Source of the DNA: Camillea tinctor
Taxonomy: Eukaryota > Ascomycota > Sordariomycetes > Xylariales > Xylariaceae
NCBI GenBank assembly: GCA_022578605.1
Contig: MU394108.1
Coordinates: forward strand, 124,001 to 188,000
DNA length: 64,000 bases
Direction of reading: 5' to 3'
Shown piece by piece: positions 36,457 through 50,174 of the stretch. Under the pieces are notes generated by a model. It was not told the DNA's origin. It was given only the letters and a program-made list of their open reading frames with translations, and did no database searches. The position numbers were made by a program, and so were the translations under genes. Within the stretch, counting starts at the first letter, position 1. The number at the start of each line of letters is the position of its first letter.

Positions 36457-38772
36457 GCTGTGCGCAGGCGGCAGAGTACCGTGTGGGCTTTTCCCGGTCG
36501 AGGTCGCATCACTAGAACATAGTAGTAGCCGCAGCACATCGGGACATGACTGGGGAAGGGGGGGGGCAAGGAGGGTTCGATTTTACGTTTTGTAACACTA
36601 CCTACCTACCTTAAAGGGGAGGTGAAGAGAAGTTGATTTGGTGGTTTGGACATGCATACGTAATGAGTGCTTTAATAGAGGGAAGGGGATGGGAGAAGGA
36701 ACGAGAATATTGTGTAGTTGTATATTAGTTTCTCTCAAGCGCGTCGAGTGGTCCCCATGTTTATTTTAGGAAAGAGGAACGAGGGAAGAAATACGAAGTC
36801 GATGTGGGAAATAAAGTGGTCCTAGGAGATGAGAAGCAAGAAAGATTCTGCTGGATTGCATATAATAAGAGATACTGTAGGATGGGAGGGGGAGGAATGG
36901 ATGGATTGAGGAGAGAGAGAGAGAGAGAGAGAGATAAGGGAATAGGTTATAGGAAGGGGAGGAATAGCGATGAATTAGGTTAACTAATCCCCAAGAGATT
37001 TAAAATATACGTAAGTCTTTTGAGGAAGTTTGGTTGATGTTGATGGAGTTTTGTGCATGCGAATGTGAAAAGGGGATGAGTTTATAGCCCATGAGAAGAA
37101 AGGGGGAGAGGGGGCGGGGACATGTTCAATTTTGAATTGAGTTACAGTTTAGACTTTGAATCCATTTCTGAGAGGAGATATCGCGGCATAGAGATGAGCT
37201 TTTAAAGAGGATTTAGTAGATACTGAAAATGAAGAATTGAGTTACAAGGTGGTAACATAATAATATATCAATTTTCCCCATATAGTTTCGTTTTGAAGAA
37301 GCGTATAGGTATGTATAATGGATCTTAGGTTATTGTCCGTACATGCATGATCCATCCATCCATCCACTCAAGCTCAGCATGTGATTCGACTACATATCAA
37401 GTAGGTTAGGTTATGTATGTAGGTACGAGAAAGATCTTTGGTCATGCGGCTCTGACAGCTAGAGCTGCACGTGTGCATATGTAGTAGGTATGTATGTACA
37501 TACACACGATTTTTTTTTTGGGACTATTCCCCCCTCTCACCCCTCCTCCCCCCACACACACATACATACATATATACAATAGGATTGACGTATGTAACCT
37601 ATGTAGGATGATTGGGTCGCAGGCGCAGACGCAGGCGCTTACGGGTTTTTTTTTTTCTTTTTTTAGAGATGTGTGATGTGATATGTATGTTTGTGTAGTG
37701 TTGTGATGTCGGGGAATGGTCTATCTGTCTGGTGTGTAAATAGATAGATAGATATATTCCAGTTCCAAATAACCTAGGTTAGGTTAACTATAAACTTCGC
37801 ACCATCACGTGGGTATATATTCGCTTACTACATGGAAAACGAGAAAACGAGGCAGTGATAAAATTGACTTTTACTAGTTGATGATCTGTAAAAATTTCTT
37901 GTGTTATGTAAGTACTGTAGGTAAGTAGTAGGTATATACACGTAAGATGTTACTCGATGGTTGGTGGTTTCGTGCTGATATGTAACTATCTAAGTTGACT
38001 TGCGCTCACGTTACCTACGTTGGGTGAAAAGGTTACTAACCTTAGGCAGGTACATACTTCCTACCTACCTAGGGACCTAAGGGTATCTGCATAACCTCGT
38101 TTGAGAATGCGTCTAGAGATCTACTGGGGAAATAGAGAGAGAGAATGTGTATATACGAGAGGGAAGGAGGGAAGAATATAAAAAGGAGGGGGGGAGGGAA
38201 CAAGGATGGTTGTCAAACCGGTGCATACCCGTCTTCATAGATATGACCTGTGCTTCCCTTATATATATATTTTTTTAGTGTGATGCGGGGAATGCCGGGG
38301 AGATCAATTTGTGGCAGGCGAAGGGGTTGCGTAGGTAGTGCAGGTAGGTTAGGTAATTTGATGGACGTTAAAAAAGATGGGTTTTTAGTGTGGCTTGTCA
38401 TACCTTCTGCCAGCCCGTCCTTTTTCTTTTCCATCTTGGTTGCAACATTGTCCGTCTCATCTACATTTTAATGATTTTTTCTTCTTCTTGCACTTCTCAC
38501 TCTCTTACTCTCTCGTTTCTTTTTATTTTCTGCATTGTAATTTTTTTTGTTATTTTATTCTTTTCTTTTTCTCCCATGCAACTCTACTGGAATAACTGAA
38601 TTTATTTTCAGTTTAAAAGGGGCATTTGGTGCGCTCTCTCTTCTCTCCCCTTTCCTTCCATTCATTTGCCTCTTTTGGTTTGCCTGTATATTGGTCACTC
38701 GATCGTCCCGACTCGATTCGCCTCGCCTCGGCTTGGACCTCCGATTTTCGTGATGAAACGCCTGGCGCGCTA
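36457..38772. other. Intergenic region MSN5 / LDB17
   Basis: A 2.3-kb stretch without a supportable gene. Contains the MSN5 3' flank, (GA)n at 36911-36936, (TCCA)n near 37351-37365, numerous GTATGTATGTA/CATACATACA and AGGTAGG motifs, and a T/CT-rich LDB17 leader from about 38400. Confidence 0.5.
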
Positions 38773-40566
38773 ATGACTATGGCCGATTTCGATACCCTCT
38801 TAAATATACAGGATGAGGAGCAATTATGGACGGGTATGTCAACCACCGGAATCAAATCGTCATCGTCATTCGGCCCCTCCCCCCTTTCGCGCGTCTGCGC
38901 TAATACTAAAGCCACCATCATTTTTCATAGAACTGGGCAAGGTCGTCGCCACCCAATGCCCCGCCGGTGCTCACGAGGCAATCGACGATGCCCTCCGGAG
39001 CTGGTTATATCTAGCCTCCCGATGTCGTTACGACTTCAGCGAACTAGAAGATGACGTCGCAAATTGTTCCCAGACTCTCCTGGGGAGCAACCTCTTTCAT
39101 GCCAACGCCGATTACGTTCGCACACAGATCATCTACAGCCTGTTGCAGGAAGATGAGGTTGGCCCTCTCTACGCTATCTCGACCTTCCTGCTACTCGACG
39201 GCCGTGAGGAAGAGGCCACATTTAAAAAGATGATCAACGAGAGTTGCTTCCACAGGCTGCTCGAATTGATCAATGGCCGAAAAGAGCAGGACCCGGGGCT
39301 ACATCGCCTACTACTAGAGCTTCTATACGAGATGGCGCGAATGGAACAGTTGCGCATCGAGGATCTTGTGCATGTTGACGACGGATTTGTTACCTATCTT
39401 TTCCAGCTCATCGAGGAGCTGTCGGACGATGCCCACGATCCATACCATTATCCCATAATTCGCGTCCTTGTAGATCACCATAACCCCCGTACTATCGTAT
39501 GTAGATCACAAAGCTAACACCACGATAGCTTGTCCTGAACGAACAGTACATGGTCGCATCCGCTACTGCCGCTGCCGACCCTACCACGCCCGCTGCTGCT
39601 CTGACCAACCGAGTCGTTAAGTGTCTTAGTCTCTACGGTGACCATTATAGAACCTTTGGCGAGAACATAATATTGCTGCTTAATCGCGAAACCGAGACGT
39701 CCTTGCAGTTGCTGATCTTAAAGCTACTCTACCTTCTTTTTACCACCAAGGCCACTTACGAGTATTTCTACACGAATGATCTACACGTCTTGGTCGATGT
39801 CATCATCCGCAACCTTCTCGATCTGCCCGACGAGGTTTTATCCTTGCGCCACACGTACCTTCGAGTTTTGTACCCTCTACTCGCCCACACTCAGCTGAGC
39901 CAATACCCTCATTACAAGAAAGATGAGATCCAGAAAGTGATCAAGCTTTTGGCAGGTACGGGCAATGCGCATTTTGCCCCCGCTGATGAGACGACGCTCC
40001 GGCTTGTCGATCGGGTGTCCAAGGTTAAGTGGCTGGCCGAGGATGGACCAGGCGCCGGTGATGTTGCACGTAAGCTCATTGGCATGAGTATCTCACCGGC
40101 ACACACTGGTAGTAGCATTAGTGTTGTGGATTTAACCGCTGCCACGGAAAAGCCGGGGGTGCAGACACCAAGTCGAAGAGCTGAGGTTGAGATAGAGGAG
40201 CAAGATAGTTCTCCTACATCGATGACTAGTGAGACCAATGGAGTCAACGGGGGAGAGAGGAGTAGTTCTAGAAAGGCAGCGCCGAAGGTGCCTCCCAAGG
40301 TAGCTCCTAGAGTAGCCCCAAGGGTACCTCCGAAGCCGACTTCAAGAGAGCCTCCGAAATTAACGACGCCAAGGCCGAAGAAGCCACTTCCGGAGGTGCC
40401 GAAACATAAACATGGAATCCCGGTTGTGACTGCCCCAGCGGTACAGCCAATAAATGGAGATGGCAACATGGTCAAAAAATCACCTCCTAAACCGCCTCCT
40501 AGGCGTAAGGCAAGACTGAAGACGGTGACTACGACTTCAGAAGTGTCAACACTGGTGCCAGAGTAG
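38773..40566 (+). CDS. LDB17: SPIN90/Ldb17/Dip1 family Arp2/3 regulator
   Basis: Ldb17/Dip1 activates Arp2/3 complex to start linear seed filaments in endocytic actin patches (family knowledge). Three exons: 38773-38833, 38931-39469 and 39529-40566; the introns (97 and 59 bp) are GT..AG and in frame, giving 545 residues. Residues ~1-340 form the leucine-rich armadillo-like domain: [51 protein letters not shown] across intron 2, and [20 protein letters not shown]. The C-terminus is disordered and proline/lysine-rich ([41 protein letters not shown]), a likely docking site for SH3 domains of endocytic proteins. An upstream Met in another frame window (38626) is not used, because the family N-terminus starts at MADFDTL. 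MTMADF is chosen; Met3 is an alternative start. Confidence 0.91.
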
Positions 40567-42827
40567 GTATCCTAGTTCGATCGGCTGTTCAAGAAACATA
40601 GAACCAGTCGTTGATTGCTTGGCAATAGGATTCGAAGGAAATCCCGCTTCGCATAAGATGTAGTTGCTCCTTGTGCGCAATAACATACTTACTGCACCCC
40701 CTTACAGATATAACACGAAGACAAAAAAAAAAGAATGGTACAAGACAGGTTACCACACAGAAAAAACAACAACATGACATACGGCGTACTGGATAATTTT
40801 GACAAGACATATCATCTTTCGAGTCAAGAGGGAAAGGTATGCAGGTTTAATCGCATTTGCAACTTGCATGAGAAAACGGCGTCGAGGTGTCAGGTCAGAG
40901 CAATGAGGACAGGCCAAAGGGAGCTGATATTACTCCCCGCACTGAGGTGGCTATACTTATCAATCCACCTATCAAGGAGGGAGAAAATGAATGGTCGGTC
41001 GGTTGGTTTTTCTTTTCTTCTTTGGTCTGCGGATTTTCTAGTCCTTTTTATTGTATTACGTTTCTTTTCATCGTTGTGTCGTAGCAGATACCACCACAGC
41101 ACCGTCAACCACCACCACAGACAACAAAGTTATATAGTTAATCCTAGTTGTTGTAGTAGTCAGTTTATTTCAATGTTTACCTTTTCTAAGTTTCAGAACG
41201 TCGCCTTACCGAAGGTTATATCCTATTCTTAAAGATTGGAATCTAAGATGAAGTGTGCATAGTGCTGATGGCGACATATGAGCTAAGAGTTTATTTAATA
41301 CTGAAAAAAAAGGAAAAGGGGGATATGTTATTTGCAATGAATGGTGTTTTTATGGTTATAATGAGAATGGAGTGTCGAAGAGGAAAAGGGCAATGGTCGA
41401 GGGGGGTGCTACTTTTTTTTCGCACTTTCACATGTTTCCATGGAAAAGAAATATTAGATGTTTTTTATTGTGTTGTGATGTGACTTTCAGTATTTACCTT
41501 CTTTTTTATCTTGAGCCTTTTTTATTTATTTAAAGTTGGCTTGCACCATGATATCTCATCCACTGTTTGATCAAATATGGTTAACCTAGGTCTAGTGTAG
41601 ATAGGTACAAGGTTGATTATGATAATTTAATGGGGTCGATCGAGAATTTTCTTCTTCCAATTGTTGATTTGATGGATGTAAAGGGGAGCAAAGGGGGGAG
41701 GGGGGGGGTTCTATTCTGGCCAACCATATGAGGATGTATTGTGTATTGTATGTATGGATGTATTGTATGTAACTTGACTGATATGACATAGCAATTATCG
41801 ATATGTCAACTTATTGATATCGATATACTATGTATGCTAACCCATATCGAAGGGCGTATAGCATCAATGCTCTCTCACTGCAGTGTAATGCAAAGCCAAT
41901 CATCAGCTATAAGCACCCTATGTATGTTATATGAGATTTTCCACTTGGATGGATTTACGTGGGAACACATAGTACGTACATACATACACATACATTACAT
42001 ATCGATGTGGGGAGGTCAGTGCTATATATGTATGTATTGATGTTGATATATAATTTTGCGAGATACCTAGTATATTGGATCAATGTATTATATCGCGATA
42101 TATTAACCTAGGTTAGATGACATGCTATAGTACTGCCACGATCCAGTTTGTTGACAGATCGTCTGCAACGAGGTCGGAAGGGAAACCGTTGTAACATCAA
42201 TCATGCAATCCAAATAATCGCACACAGCTCAATCCCTCCCCCAGCCAAATTACTTCTTACCAGATAGGTCAAAGCATGCATCATGTGTATGTATGTAGGT
42301 ATAGCTGTAAAGGTCTGGGTAGTATCCAGGTAAGGTACCATTACGTGTTAGTGGGAAGAACGAGAACCGACTACGTCATAGTTCGCCGAAACAATCAACC
42401 AAAAAAAGTCGAGTGGAAGCAAAGAAAGAAGAAAAAACCCCTCCTCCTTGTCCTACCTTACACTAGGTACTAAGTAGTACCTTATTAGCTAGATAACTAG
42501 ACGAGACTTAATGGAATTAACCTAAATAGGAAGATTTTCAAGAAGATAGATTGATAGGCTGTGTCAGGGAGTTACATGGTGTGTCAAGTCAAGGTCTCGG
42601 CTAACTCACTAAGTTAGCTGCTTGTTCTGTTAGCGGGAACAATCTGCCGGGACGTCCTTGTTTGCTTCTGGGGGAAGGATGGGGGGGAGGAGGGGGGGAA
42701 GGAATAGGAAGGGAGGGAGAGGATGAGTTACTGAAAGCGGACGTGGTTGTGTCGCTGGAACCAAGTTTTCGGGTGACTTTTTTTCTTCTTCTCTCTTTTC
42801 CTTACTCTCACTAGGTATTTCTTTCTT

Positions 42828-42869
<42 letters not shown>

Positions 42870-44691
42870 CCTAGGTACTTATCTTGCTAGTAAGTTAGGC
42901 CTGGCGATGCCCAAAGGGATGCGCTAGCACATGTTAGTGGGGAAACCAAGTCGACTGGGGGTTTAGATGGGGGGATCCAGTGAGGATACATAGGTTGTGT
43001 AGTGTATGTAGGTTATGTACTTTACCTTCAGGGGGGTTGCTGGCCCTCGTCGTTTACGCCGAGAATGTATTAGGGAGTGACGACAACGTCTTTCTTTTTT
43101 TCCCTCCCCTTCCACTTTGAACAATCAATCGAGTCAAACTATACCTAGGTTTAATCAAAAACATTCGATTTCCTCGCTCTTCCTCTTCCTCTACCTCTCT
43201 CTCTCTACCTCTACCTCTACCTCTCTATCTCTACCTCTTTTCTGCATGTGGATGTATTGACTTACCCATCATTCCTCTTATATCGACTATCTATCCACTA
43301 CTCTATTCGATATCCTTTTTTCTTTTTTTTTTCTATTTTAACTCACCCCCACCATTATCTGCAACAACAACAAGCTTTATTTTTTATTTTTATTTTATGG
43401 TTCTTGCTCTTTGTCTTATTGATGCACATGAACAACTTGGGGACTTATATTACCCATTATTAAAGGTATATATACATGTTTACATATATTTTATCTTTAA
43501 CCTTTTTTTCTTCTTAGTTTTGATTTTTGGCCTTGTTCTTCGTCATCTTCTTCTCTACCTTTTGTCTATTCTTTTTTTATGCTTGTGATCGATTCACCTT
43601 TTTGCTGCCATTCATCTACCTACCTATCTATCTATCCATACGTAAGGTACCACACATTATCATTACCCTATTACAATACATTACATTACATTACACTAGA
43701 TTCCATACCTCCCCATACCTTCATACCGCAGGCCAGTCAGGTTCTATTTGTGTTTAGAGCTTCCAAAAAGTTCTTGGGTTATAATTCTAGACCATAATTC
43801 TTGACCTGTAAATCACATTCCTTTTCTCCTTTGTCTCCAATGTTTCTACCTAACCTATCCATCTACCTACCTACCTATCCATCCACCTAGTTTTGCTTAC
43901 ACCTACAACAGACTTGGAAGATCAAAGCCGGGCCGAGCCAGAAACTAGAACTGCAAGTGTATGTTTGACCAAGTGTAACCACCAATCCGGTACGCGGCCA
44001 GTAACACAGTTGGTCGGCCAATGTCCAATGTCCACTACTGAAAAGAGGATTCTCGTCGCACGGGTAGTTTCTTCATTGGTAACCCCTACTGACTGATTTG
44101 GGTGGGTATTGTTTAGGCTTTTCTAGAACTACCAACACAACTGCTGCCACCAATACCACCACCGCTACCTGCAGATTTGGGGAAAGAGAGAGAGAGAAAG
44201 AGAGGGGAGGAAGCTGAGACATCGGAGAAGCAAAGACAACCTAGGTACCTAGACCCTAGACCCCAGACCTACTGCTTGGTACACACGCAACAGGAAGGAA
44301 GAGAGAGAGAGAGACAGAGAGAGACAGAGAAGGAACTTCGACATAATAATGTCCTGAAGGAACAAACGAGTCGAGCGAAACGAAACGAAACAAAAACCTT
44401 AAACCTTGGTACCTACCTACCTAACCTACATACTTTACCTATCTCCCCGCCCACTACTATTGGACCTTCCTTCCTTTCTACTGTTCTTTTCCCTCCTTCC
44501 CTTCCTCTTTCTCCTACAATCTTACTCTTTTTTTTGTTTTTTAGCCCCCTCTCCCCTCCCCTCCAAGGGAAAGAAGCTTCCGCATCTGTCCGCCATCTGA
44601 AACTCTATGCAAGCACCTTGTACGCTACAGATCGGCCACTACTAGCGCGAGCTTGCGTCAGTGCCAGTCGCTAAGAAAAACAAGCGTAACC
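40567..44691. other. Intergenic region LDB17 / SLM1 with long SLM1 leader
   Basis: A 4.1-kb stretch without a supportable gene. Plus-strand frames at 40735-41232 and 44177-44674 are low-information. Holds poly-A/T tracts, (CT)n at about 42828-42870, CTACCT repeats (43190-43240), ATTAC repeats (43671-43695) and many CCTAGGTA/TACCTACC motifs. The last ~1.5 kb is a pyrimidine-rich likely 5' leader of SLM1. Confidence 0.5.
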
Positions 44692-47578
44692 ATGTCTGCC
44701 AAGACTTCCCTGCCATCCGTCGCCATGACCTCCTCCAATGCCAGCATCAACCCCTCGGCCTACGACTCGCGAGGAGTTCTTGCGAATGCCAACGCCAACG
44801 GCGGTGCTTACATTGGACCCAATGGGAGGCCTGTCTCTGGCAGCTATTTTCCTTACCAACAACCACAGCCCCAACATCCCCCACAAAGAACGCTTATAGA
44901 TGACGAAACCCTGTCCAACACCCTGGCCAACTCACACATCGCGCCCCCCGAAGATCTGCATCGCCAACCTAAATTCATCGAGGAGTGGGATGCGAGTGCT
45001 AGAGGAAGCTCCATCATCGACGGACCGACAGCCCACCATCAACAACTCAATCATCAGTCCCGAACCCAGAGTCCCAGCATGCAGCGCGCCAATTCTATCT
45101 CGTCTCGCTCCGAGCTCATCACCGGCGATGCTGCCAGCGCCCATGGCATTTCCCTCTCCAGAGGCAACACATTAAAGAAGAAGCAATCCCTGCGGAGGAG
45201 CGGTAGTCTCAAGCGAAGCAGTAGCCGTAGGAGTATGAAGGCCGGTAGCGTCAGGAGTCTAGCTTTACAGAGTTCACACGACTCAGATGAGATACATAGC
45301 GTATTTTATTGTCCGGTACCGACCTCGGGAAACCCGACCGAAATCTTAGCCAACCGCTTCCAGGGTAGGTTTCTATCACAGCTCTGTGTCGTCGCAGTCC
45401 CGGTCGCTTCCTCACAGGCCCGCTAACATTTGCATGCGTCGCGCAGCTTGGAGAAAGATCCTCAAGGACCTCATCGCGTATTTTAGGGAAATACAGGCTC
45501 ACTATGAGCATCGATCCAAGTCGCTACTCAAACTAGCCAACGTTCTAAACAATACCGCTACGCCTCCCGGCTTCCTAGTATCCGGTGGCCTCGACGATGC
45601 GCTCCAGATCCTGCGAAACTACCATAAGACGGCGATACTCGAAGCGAACAAGGCCCGCGAGATCGAGGAGGATGTCATCCTAGCCCTGACTGGTTTGAGA
45701 AGCGATCTCAACCAAAAGATGAAGGAGATTAAGAGCTTATCTGGCGACTTCAAAAATACGGTCGAAAAGGAGATGGACGGCACGAGGAAGGCTGTGAATG
45801 CATTGCAAGAAGTCTTGGGTCAGAACGAACTAGATACTTCCTTGACCACAGGCAAACAGGACCCCTATCTTCTGCGTCTTGCAGTCGACCGTCAAGTTGA
45901 GCGTCAGCTCGACGAGGAGAATTATTTACATCAGGTAAGCTTCTTCGCCGTGTGGACTGAAGCATGGCCTTACAGATCATATAGGCCTATTTAAACCTGG
46001 AGACATCCGGTCGCGAGCTCGAATCTATAGTCGTCGGGGAGATTCAGAAGTCCTACAATGCTTATGCCGGTATTCTTAAACGGGAATCGGACGCGGCCTA
46101 TAATGCGATTGATGAGCTCCGTGTGGGGCCTATTTCCATGCCGAAAGACCATGAATGGATCAGCTTCATTCAGAGGGATTCGCAGTTCGTCGATCCGGAT
46201 CTCCCCGTCCGGTCAGCTGAACACATTCACTACCCGGGTCGGGATCACTTCGCATGTCAAGAAATCAGAGCAGGCCTACTTGAGCGCAAGAGCAAGTATC
46301 TCAAGAGCTATACTGCCGGATGGTAAGATGAGATGCGTAGCTGCTCTAACGTTAAATTGCTAACTAGCATACAGGTATGTGCTTTCACCGACTCACCTGC
46401 ACGAGTTCAAGTCTGCAGATAAGACTCAGGCCCCCGTAATGTCGTTATTCCTCCCGGAACAGAAGCTCGGTTCGCATTCGGCTGAAGGGGGCTCGTCCAA
46501 CAAATTCCTCCTCAAGGGACGACAGACAGGGACCATGCACCGCGGTCATACATGGGTTTTCCGCGCCGAAAGTCACGATACGATGATGGCCTGGTACGAA
46601 GACATCAAGGCCTTGACCGAAAAGTCCCCGGAAGAACTTAGCAACTTCGTTCGAGGCCACGCGCGCACGTACTCGAGGGCATCCCAACGCAGTGCCAGCA
46701 GCGACGGTATGGTAGATGATGAAGACGAGGAGCCTTTCGCAGTAGATCCAGCTGTGGCAAATTCAGGCTACCGTCAAGAACAACCTCAGAACAGACCAGA
46801 GCCAGGTGGGCGTTTCCCGTCGGATCTCCTGGTCAATGCGCAGAGGGGCTTACAGGTGCCGCTCTCTCCTAGTAGTACCGGATCCGGGTTTATAGAAAAC
46901 GAGTACACGATGAGAGGCGCGGCAGCCAACGGCAATTTGGACCACGAAGTGATAGCGGCGGCAGGAGCTCTGCCGGGAAGCGGCGTCGGTGAGCATTATC
47001 CCGGAACCAGGGCATCCCAGCTGGTTGGTCACTCCTACGGCAACACTTCGAGCGTCAGAATAGACCAGGCGCCTAGCCACGCAGCAATCATTGATCACGA
47101 AGCCAGACAGGACGGCGTAAATCCTTACAGCGGCGAGCCGGTCCACCTGCAGAGGCGGAACTCGGGTAGCAGATTCTCCAACGCCCCGGTAGTGGTCGCC
47201 GGACCGGCCACTGCCAACACATCGCAGACGAGAGGCACGAGCACGAGCAGCTTAAGCCAAGATTCGGGCATACCCAGCGGCGCTTACGACCACACGACAA
47301 CTGGCGGACCGAACGTCCAGCAAACCTACTATGAACAAGCACCCACCGTTGGGCCAGGTGGGTCTACAAAACCCCGACCTATGCCAGCAGCTACCATGAC
47401 GGGTGGAGCCCCGTTCACCGCTGCTCAGTGGAACGGGCAGACCATGTCTGCTGTCAGTAGGCCACCAGGGGACAGACAGAACAGCAACCCCCACGTTCCC
47501 GGGGAATACCCCCGAAGTACGCCTGGCGAGACGCCCGGGACCATTGCCTCTACTTCTACGTATTTGAGTAGTAGTTGA
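44692..47578 (+). CDS. SLM1: PtdIns(4,5)P2-binding TORC2 effector Slm1/Slm2
   Basis: An F-BAR plus PH protein of eisosomes that carries membrane-stress signals to TORC2 and Ypk kinases and controls actin and sphingolipids (family knowledge). Four exons: 44692-45364, 45447-45934, 45985-46322 and 46375-47578; introns are 82, 50 and 52 bp and in frame; about 900 residues. The first ~210 residues are disordered with a basic SLRRSGSLKRSSSRRS cluster. The F-BAR-like helical domain follows: ILANRFQAWRKILKDLIAYF, HYEHRSKSLLKLANVLN and RKAVNALQEVLGQNELDTS. The PH domain spans about residues 480-600: FACQEIRAGLLERKSKYLKS, GWYVLSPTHLHEFKS and MHRGHTWVFRAESHDTMMAW. The C-terminal ~300 residues are low complexity (Gly, Ser, Pro, Gln). 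Exon 1 starts at the ATG directly after an A-rich leader. Confidence 0.94.
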
Positions 47579-49374
47579 GAGTGTGAATAAACGAAAGCAA
47601 AAGCGGACGCGGGGCTTTTTCCTTTCTTTCTTTAACCTATTCTATCTTTATCTTCTAGTTTTGATCGTATGCCTTAACAATAGCAGTAGCAGTATCAGCA
47701 ACAAGCATCTTTATTGTATTTATGTATGTCAAGGGCCCAGCGCGCGTATAGGAAGGAATAGGATGGGTTGGAATAGGAGGGAGAAGAGAAGAGGGGCTTT
47801 TCCCCCCTGGGACGGAAGGGAAGGAAAGGGACGGAAAGCAAAGGCAAAGTGAAAGTTTTAAGTGAAAACTAGGTAAATTCGTTGATAAGTAAATGCAGAG
47901 ATTGCAATTACCGTGAACTCCGGATTCTTTACTACTACTCGAAGTGGTGATAGTGAGAGGAAGGGGGAGGGGGGGGAGCGTAGGACAGAACGGGAGTATA
48001 GGGCCTTGTTGCATTTTTAATTTACCTATCTAGGTATTTGGGCACGTATATACCGTATAGTATCGTATCGTACCATATCGTATTATATTTTGTGTTTATC
48101 AGTGTGTCCTTGAATCTTGAACGACAAGAAAATGACGTGCTCTTCCCCCTTTTGTTTTGGTGATTGTAGGATCGTGGGGTTCACTATTATTGTTGTTGTC
48201 ACACAAAGTCAAGTATATAGTAGGTTTCATTACATTTATTTGTAGATATGGGATGAGATAGATCTGAAAATAAGGGGGACAGGGAGAGGGTCAAAAGAAG
48301 GAATATATAGAACAAGATGGACGTGATAGGCATGGGGGATTATAAGTAAATAGTTATGTATATGTCGACGACTAGTGAAAGGTTAGGGTATCAGTAAAGG
48401 AAGGGGGAAGTAGGTTATCTTGCTTTTCGGACTTGATATGAGCTAACTTGGGTAATGTTTCCCCCTCTTCTTTATATATTAGATATCATCTACTATCTAC
48501 TATCTCCCTCGTCGCCTCTTACCATCCGTCGAAACCGTACAGTTGTATCTTTTCAGTATGCAGATGGGGATGGAAAAAAAAATATAGGTGTGATCCATAC
48601 ACTGATTACGCATTGATTTTTATTTACCTATATCACCTAGTACTTCGCAACCCCCGCTTTCTTGCGTAGGAAGGACAGGATATCGAGTAGAAGTAACATG
48701 TACATTCTATACAACAACCTCCAAGTAGTGATTCCGAGCGGGTCGGAACATGGCGGGAAGAAGATCGTAGTAGCAGCTACCATCGCGGCTATCCCCAGCC
48801 AATATTCTTGATCAGTCAGGTAGGTGGATAACTAGGTAGCTATTGACTTGATTCCCTCTTTCTCTTGAAGTGACAGCGTTGTCTAGCCTCGAAATGTTCA
48901 CCACCCCGCCCCCTCCCCGAGCATAGGGCCCAACCTAAAGTATCAGGTCGGTAGACTTGATGTGGTATTTGTCCTTTTGCAGAAGCAGAGCGTGTAGTCT
49001 GGTTGCATGTACGTGCCGTGACAGACAGCTTTTTTTCAATCCCCCTTTTCTTAGGACTACAATTCCCACGGGCTATGCAACCGTGGCGAAAGCATAATAT
49101 ACACCTAGGTAAAATGGGGATATTGTAATGTAATGTATGTATTTGAGGTTAGACGACAACGACAACATAGTTCCTGAACGCCGGAATTTTCCCCCCATGC
49201 CACGTGAAAAAGACATTAAAAAAAACCAAACAGTTTTTTTTCTCCTTTTGTTTCAAACCCAGAAACAAAAAAGTATTAGAAGGTTCGGAAGAAGAAAACT
49301 GAGGAGTGCGAGGGAGGGATGAAAAGGGAGGCTAATCATCTTATTTCCAAGCTCACAGCTCGGCTCAGCTCAGA
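47579..49374. other. Convergent intergenic region SLM1 / GAR1
   Basis: 1.8 kb between two 3' ends. Contains purine-rich G tracts (47761-47850, 47960-47985), TATCGTATCG repeats (48058-48085) and CCTAGGTA motifs. No gene was seen on either strand. Confidence 0.5.
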
Positions 49375-50174
49375 TCAAAACCGACCTCCCCTGCTGAAGT
49401 TGCCGCGTCCTCTGCCGCCACCACCAGGTCCACCTCTGCTGAAGCCTCCACTACCACCACGACCACCACCGGCACCTCCCCGACCACCAAATCCACCCCT
49501 GCCTCCTCTCGACGGACCACCCCGGCTGAAGCCGCCACCACGGCCACCGCCCCGGATGGGACCGCCTCGGCCGCCTCCCCTACCACCGAAACCACCGGAG
49601 CCGCCACGGCTAGGCTTCTTGACCTTGGGGGCGCCGGCAGGGGGCTTGGGCCTGGGCAGGAAGCGCTCGAAGGGGAGCAGCTTCTCGCTGCCGATGTAGA
49701 ACTTGTCGCCGGGCTTGAAGGAGGCGGCCTGGATGCCGTCGGAGGGCTTGATGGTGAAGTAGACCTGGTTCAGGGGCCCGAGGACCTCGTCGACCTTGCC
49801 GACGGCGGTCTTGTTCTCGAGGAAGATGGCGGCGTTGAACTGGGGTATCTTGGGGTTGATGCTCTCGCACACCATCTCCCCCTCGCACGCGTGCATGAAG
49901 CTGCCCATCTCGAGGATCTGGTCGGGGGGACCGAAGTCGCGTTGTCCGAAACCGCCGCGGCCTAGGAGAGAGAGGAGGAGATTAAGTTAGCTTTTTATTC
50001 TGTTTTTGCTTTCCCTTTCTTTTTCCCTTTCTTTTTCCCTTCCTTTTCCTTCTCTTTTTTTTATTGCCTCTACTCCATGTGATGTGATGTTAACTTACCA
50101 CCACCTCTACCACCTCCACGACCTCCGCCAAAACCTCCACCGAAGCCACGACCGCGCGGCGTCCCTCTCGACAT
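49375..50174 (-). CDS. GAR1: H/ACA snoRNP core protein Gar1
   Basis: Core protein of H/ACA snoRNPs with Cbf5, Nop10 and Nhp2, required for rRNA pseudouridylation in the nucleolus (family knowledge). Two exons, 50174-50099 and 49961-49375, with a 137-bp intron (GTAAGTTAAC..CTCCTAG); 220 residues. The first exon is nearly all RGG/GGG ([18 protein letters not shown]). The Gar1 domain follows with [57 protein letters not shown] and [19 protein letters not shown]. The tail from about residue 145 is a second long Gly/Arg (GAR) domain ending GNFSRGGRF. The antisense strand of the GAR tail reads as a proline-rich open frame, which is a shadow. Confidence 0.97.

Noticed and set aside
40735..41232. 165-codon plus-strand frame after LDB17
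   Set aside because: Lies in the likely 3' flank; random composition, no domain, no splice partners.
44177..44674. 165-codon plus-strand frame before SLM1
   Set aside because: Low-complexity translation of GA/CT-rich 5' leader; overlaps the SLM1 leader.
49319..49699. Proline-rich frame antisense to GAR1
   Set aside because: Exact antisense shadow of the Gly/Arg-rich tail of GAR1.
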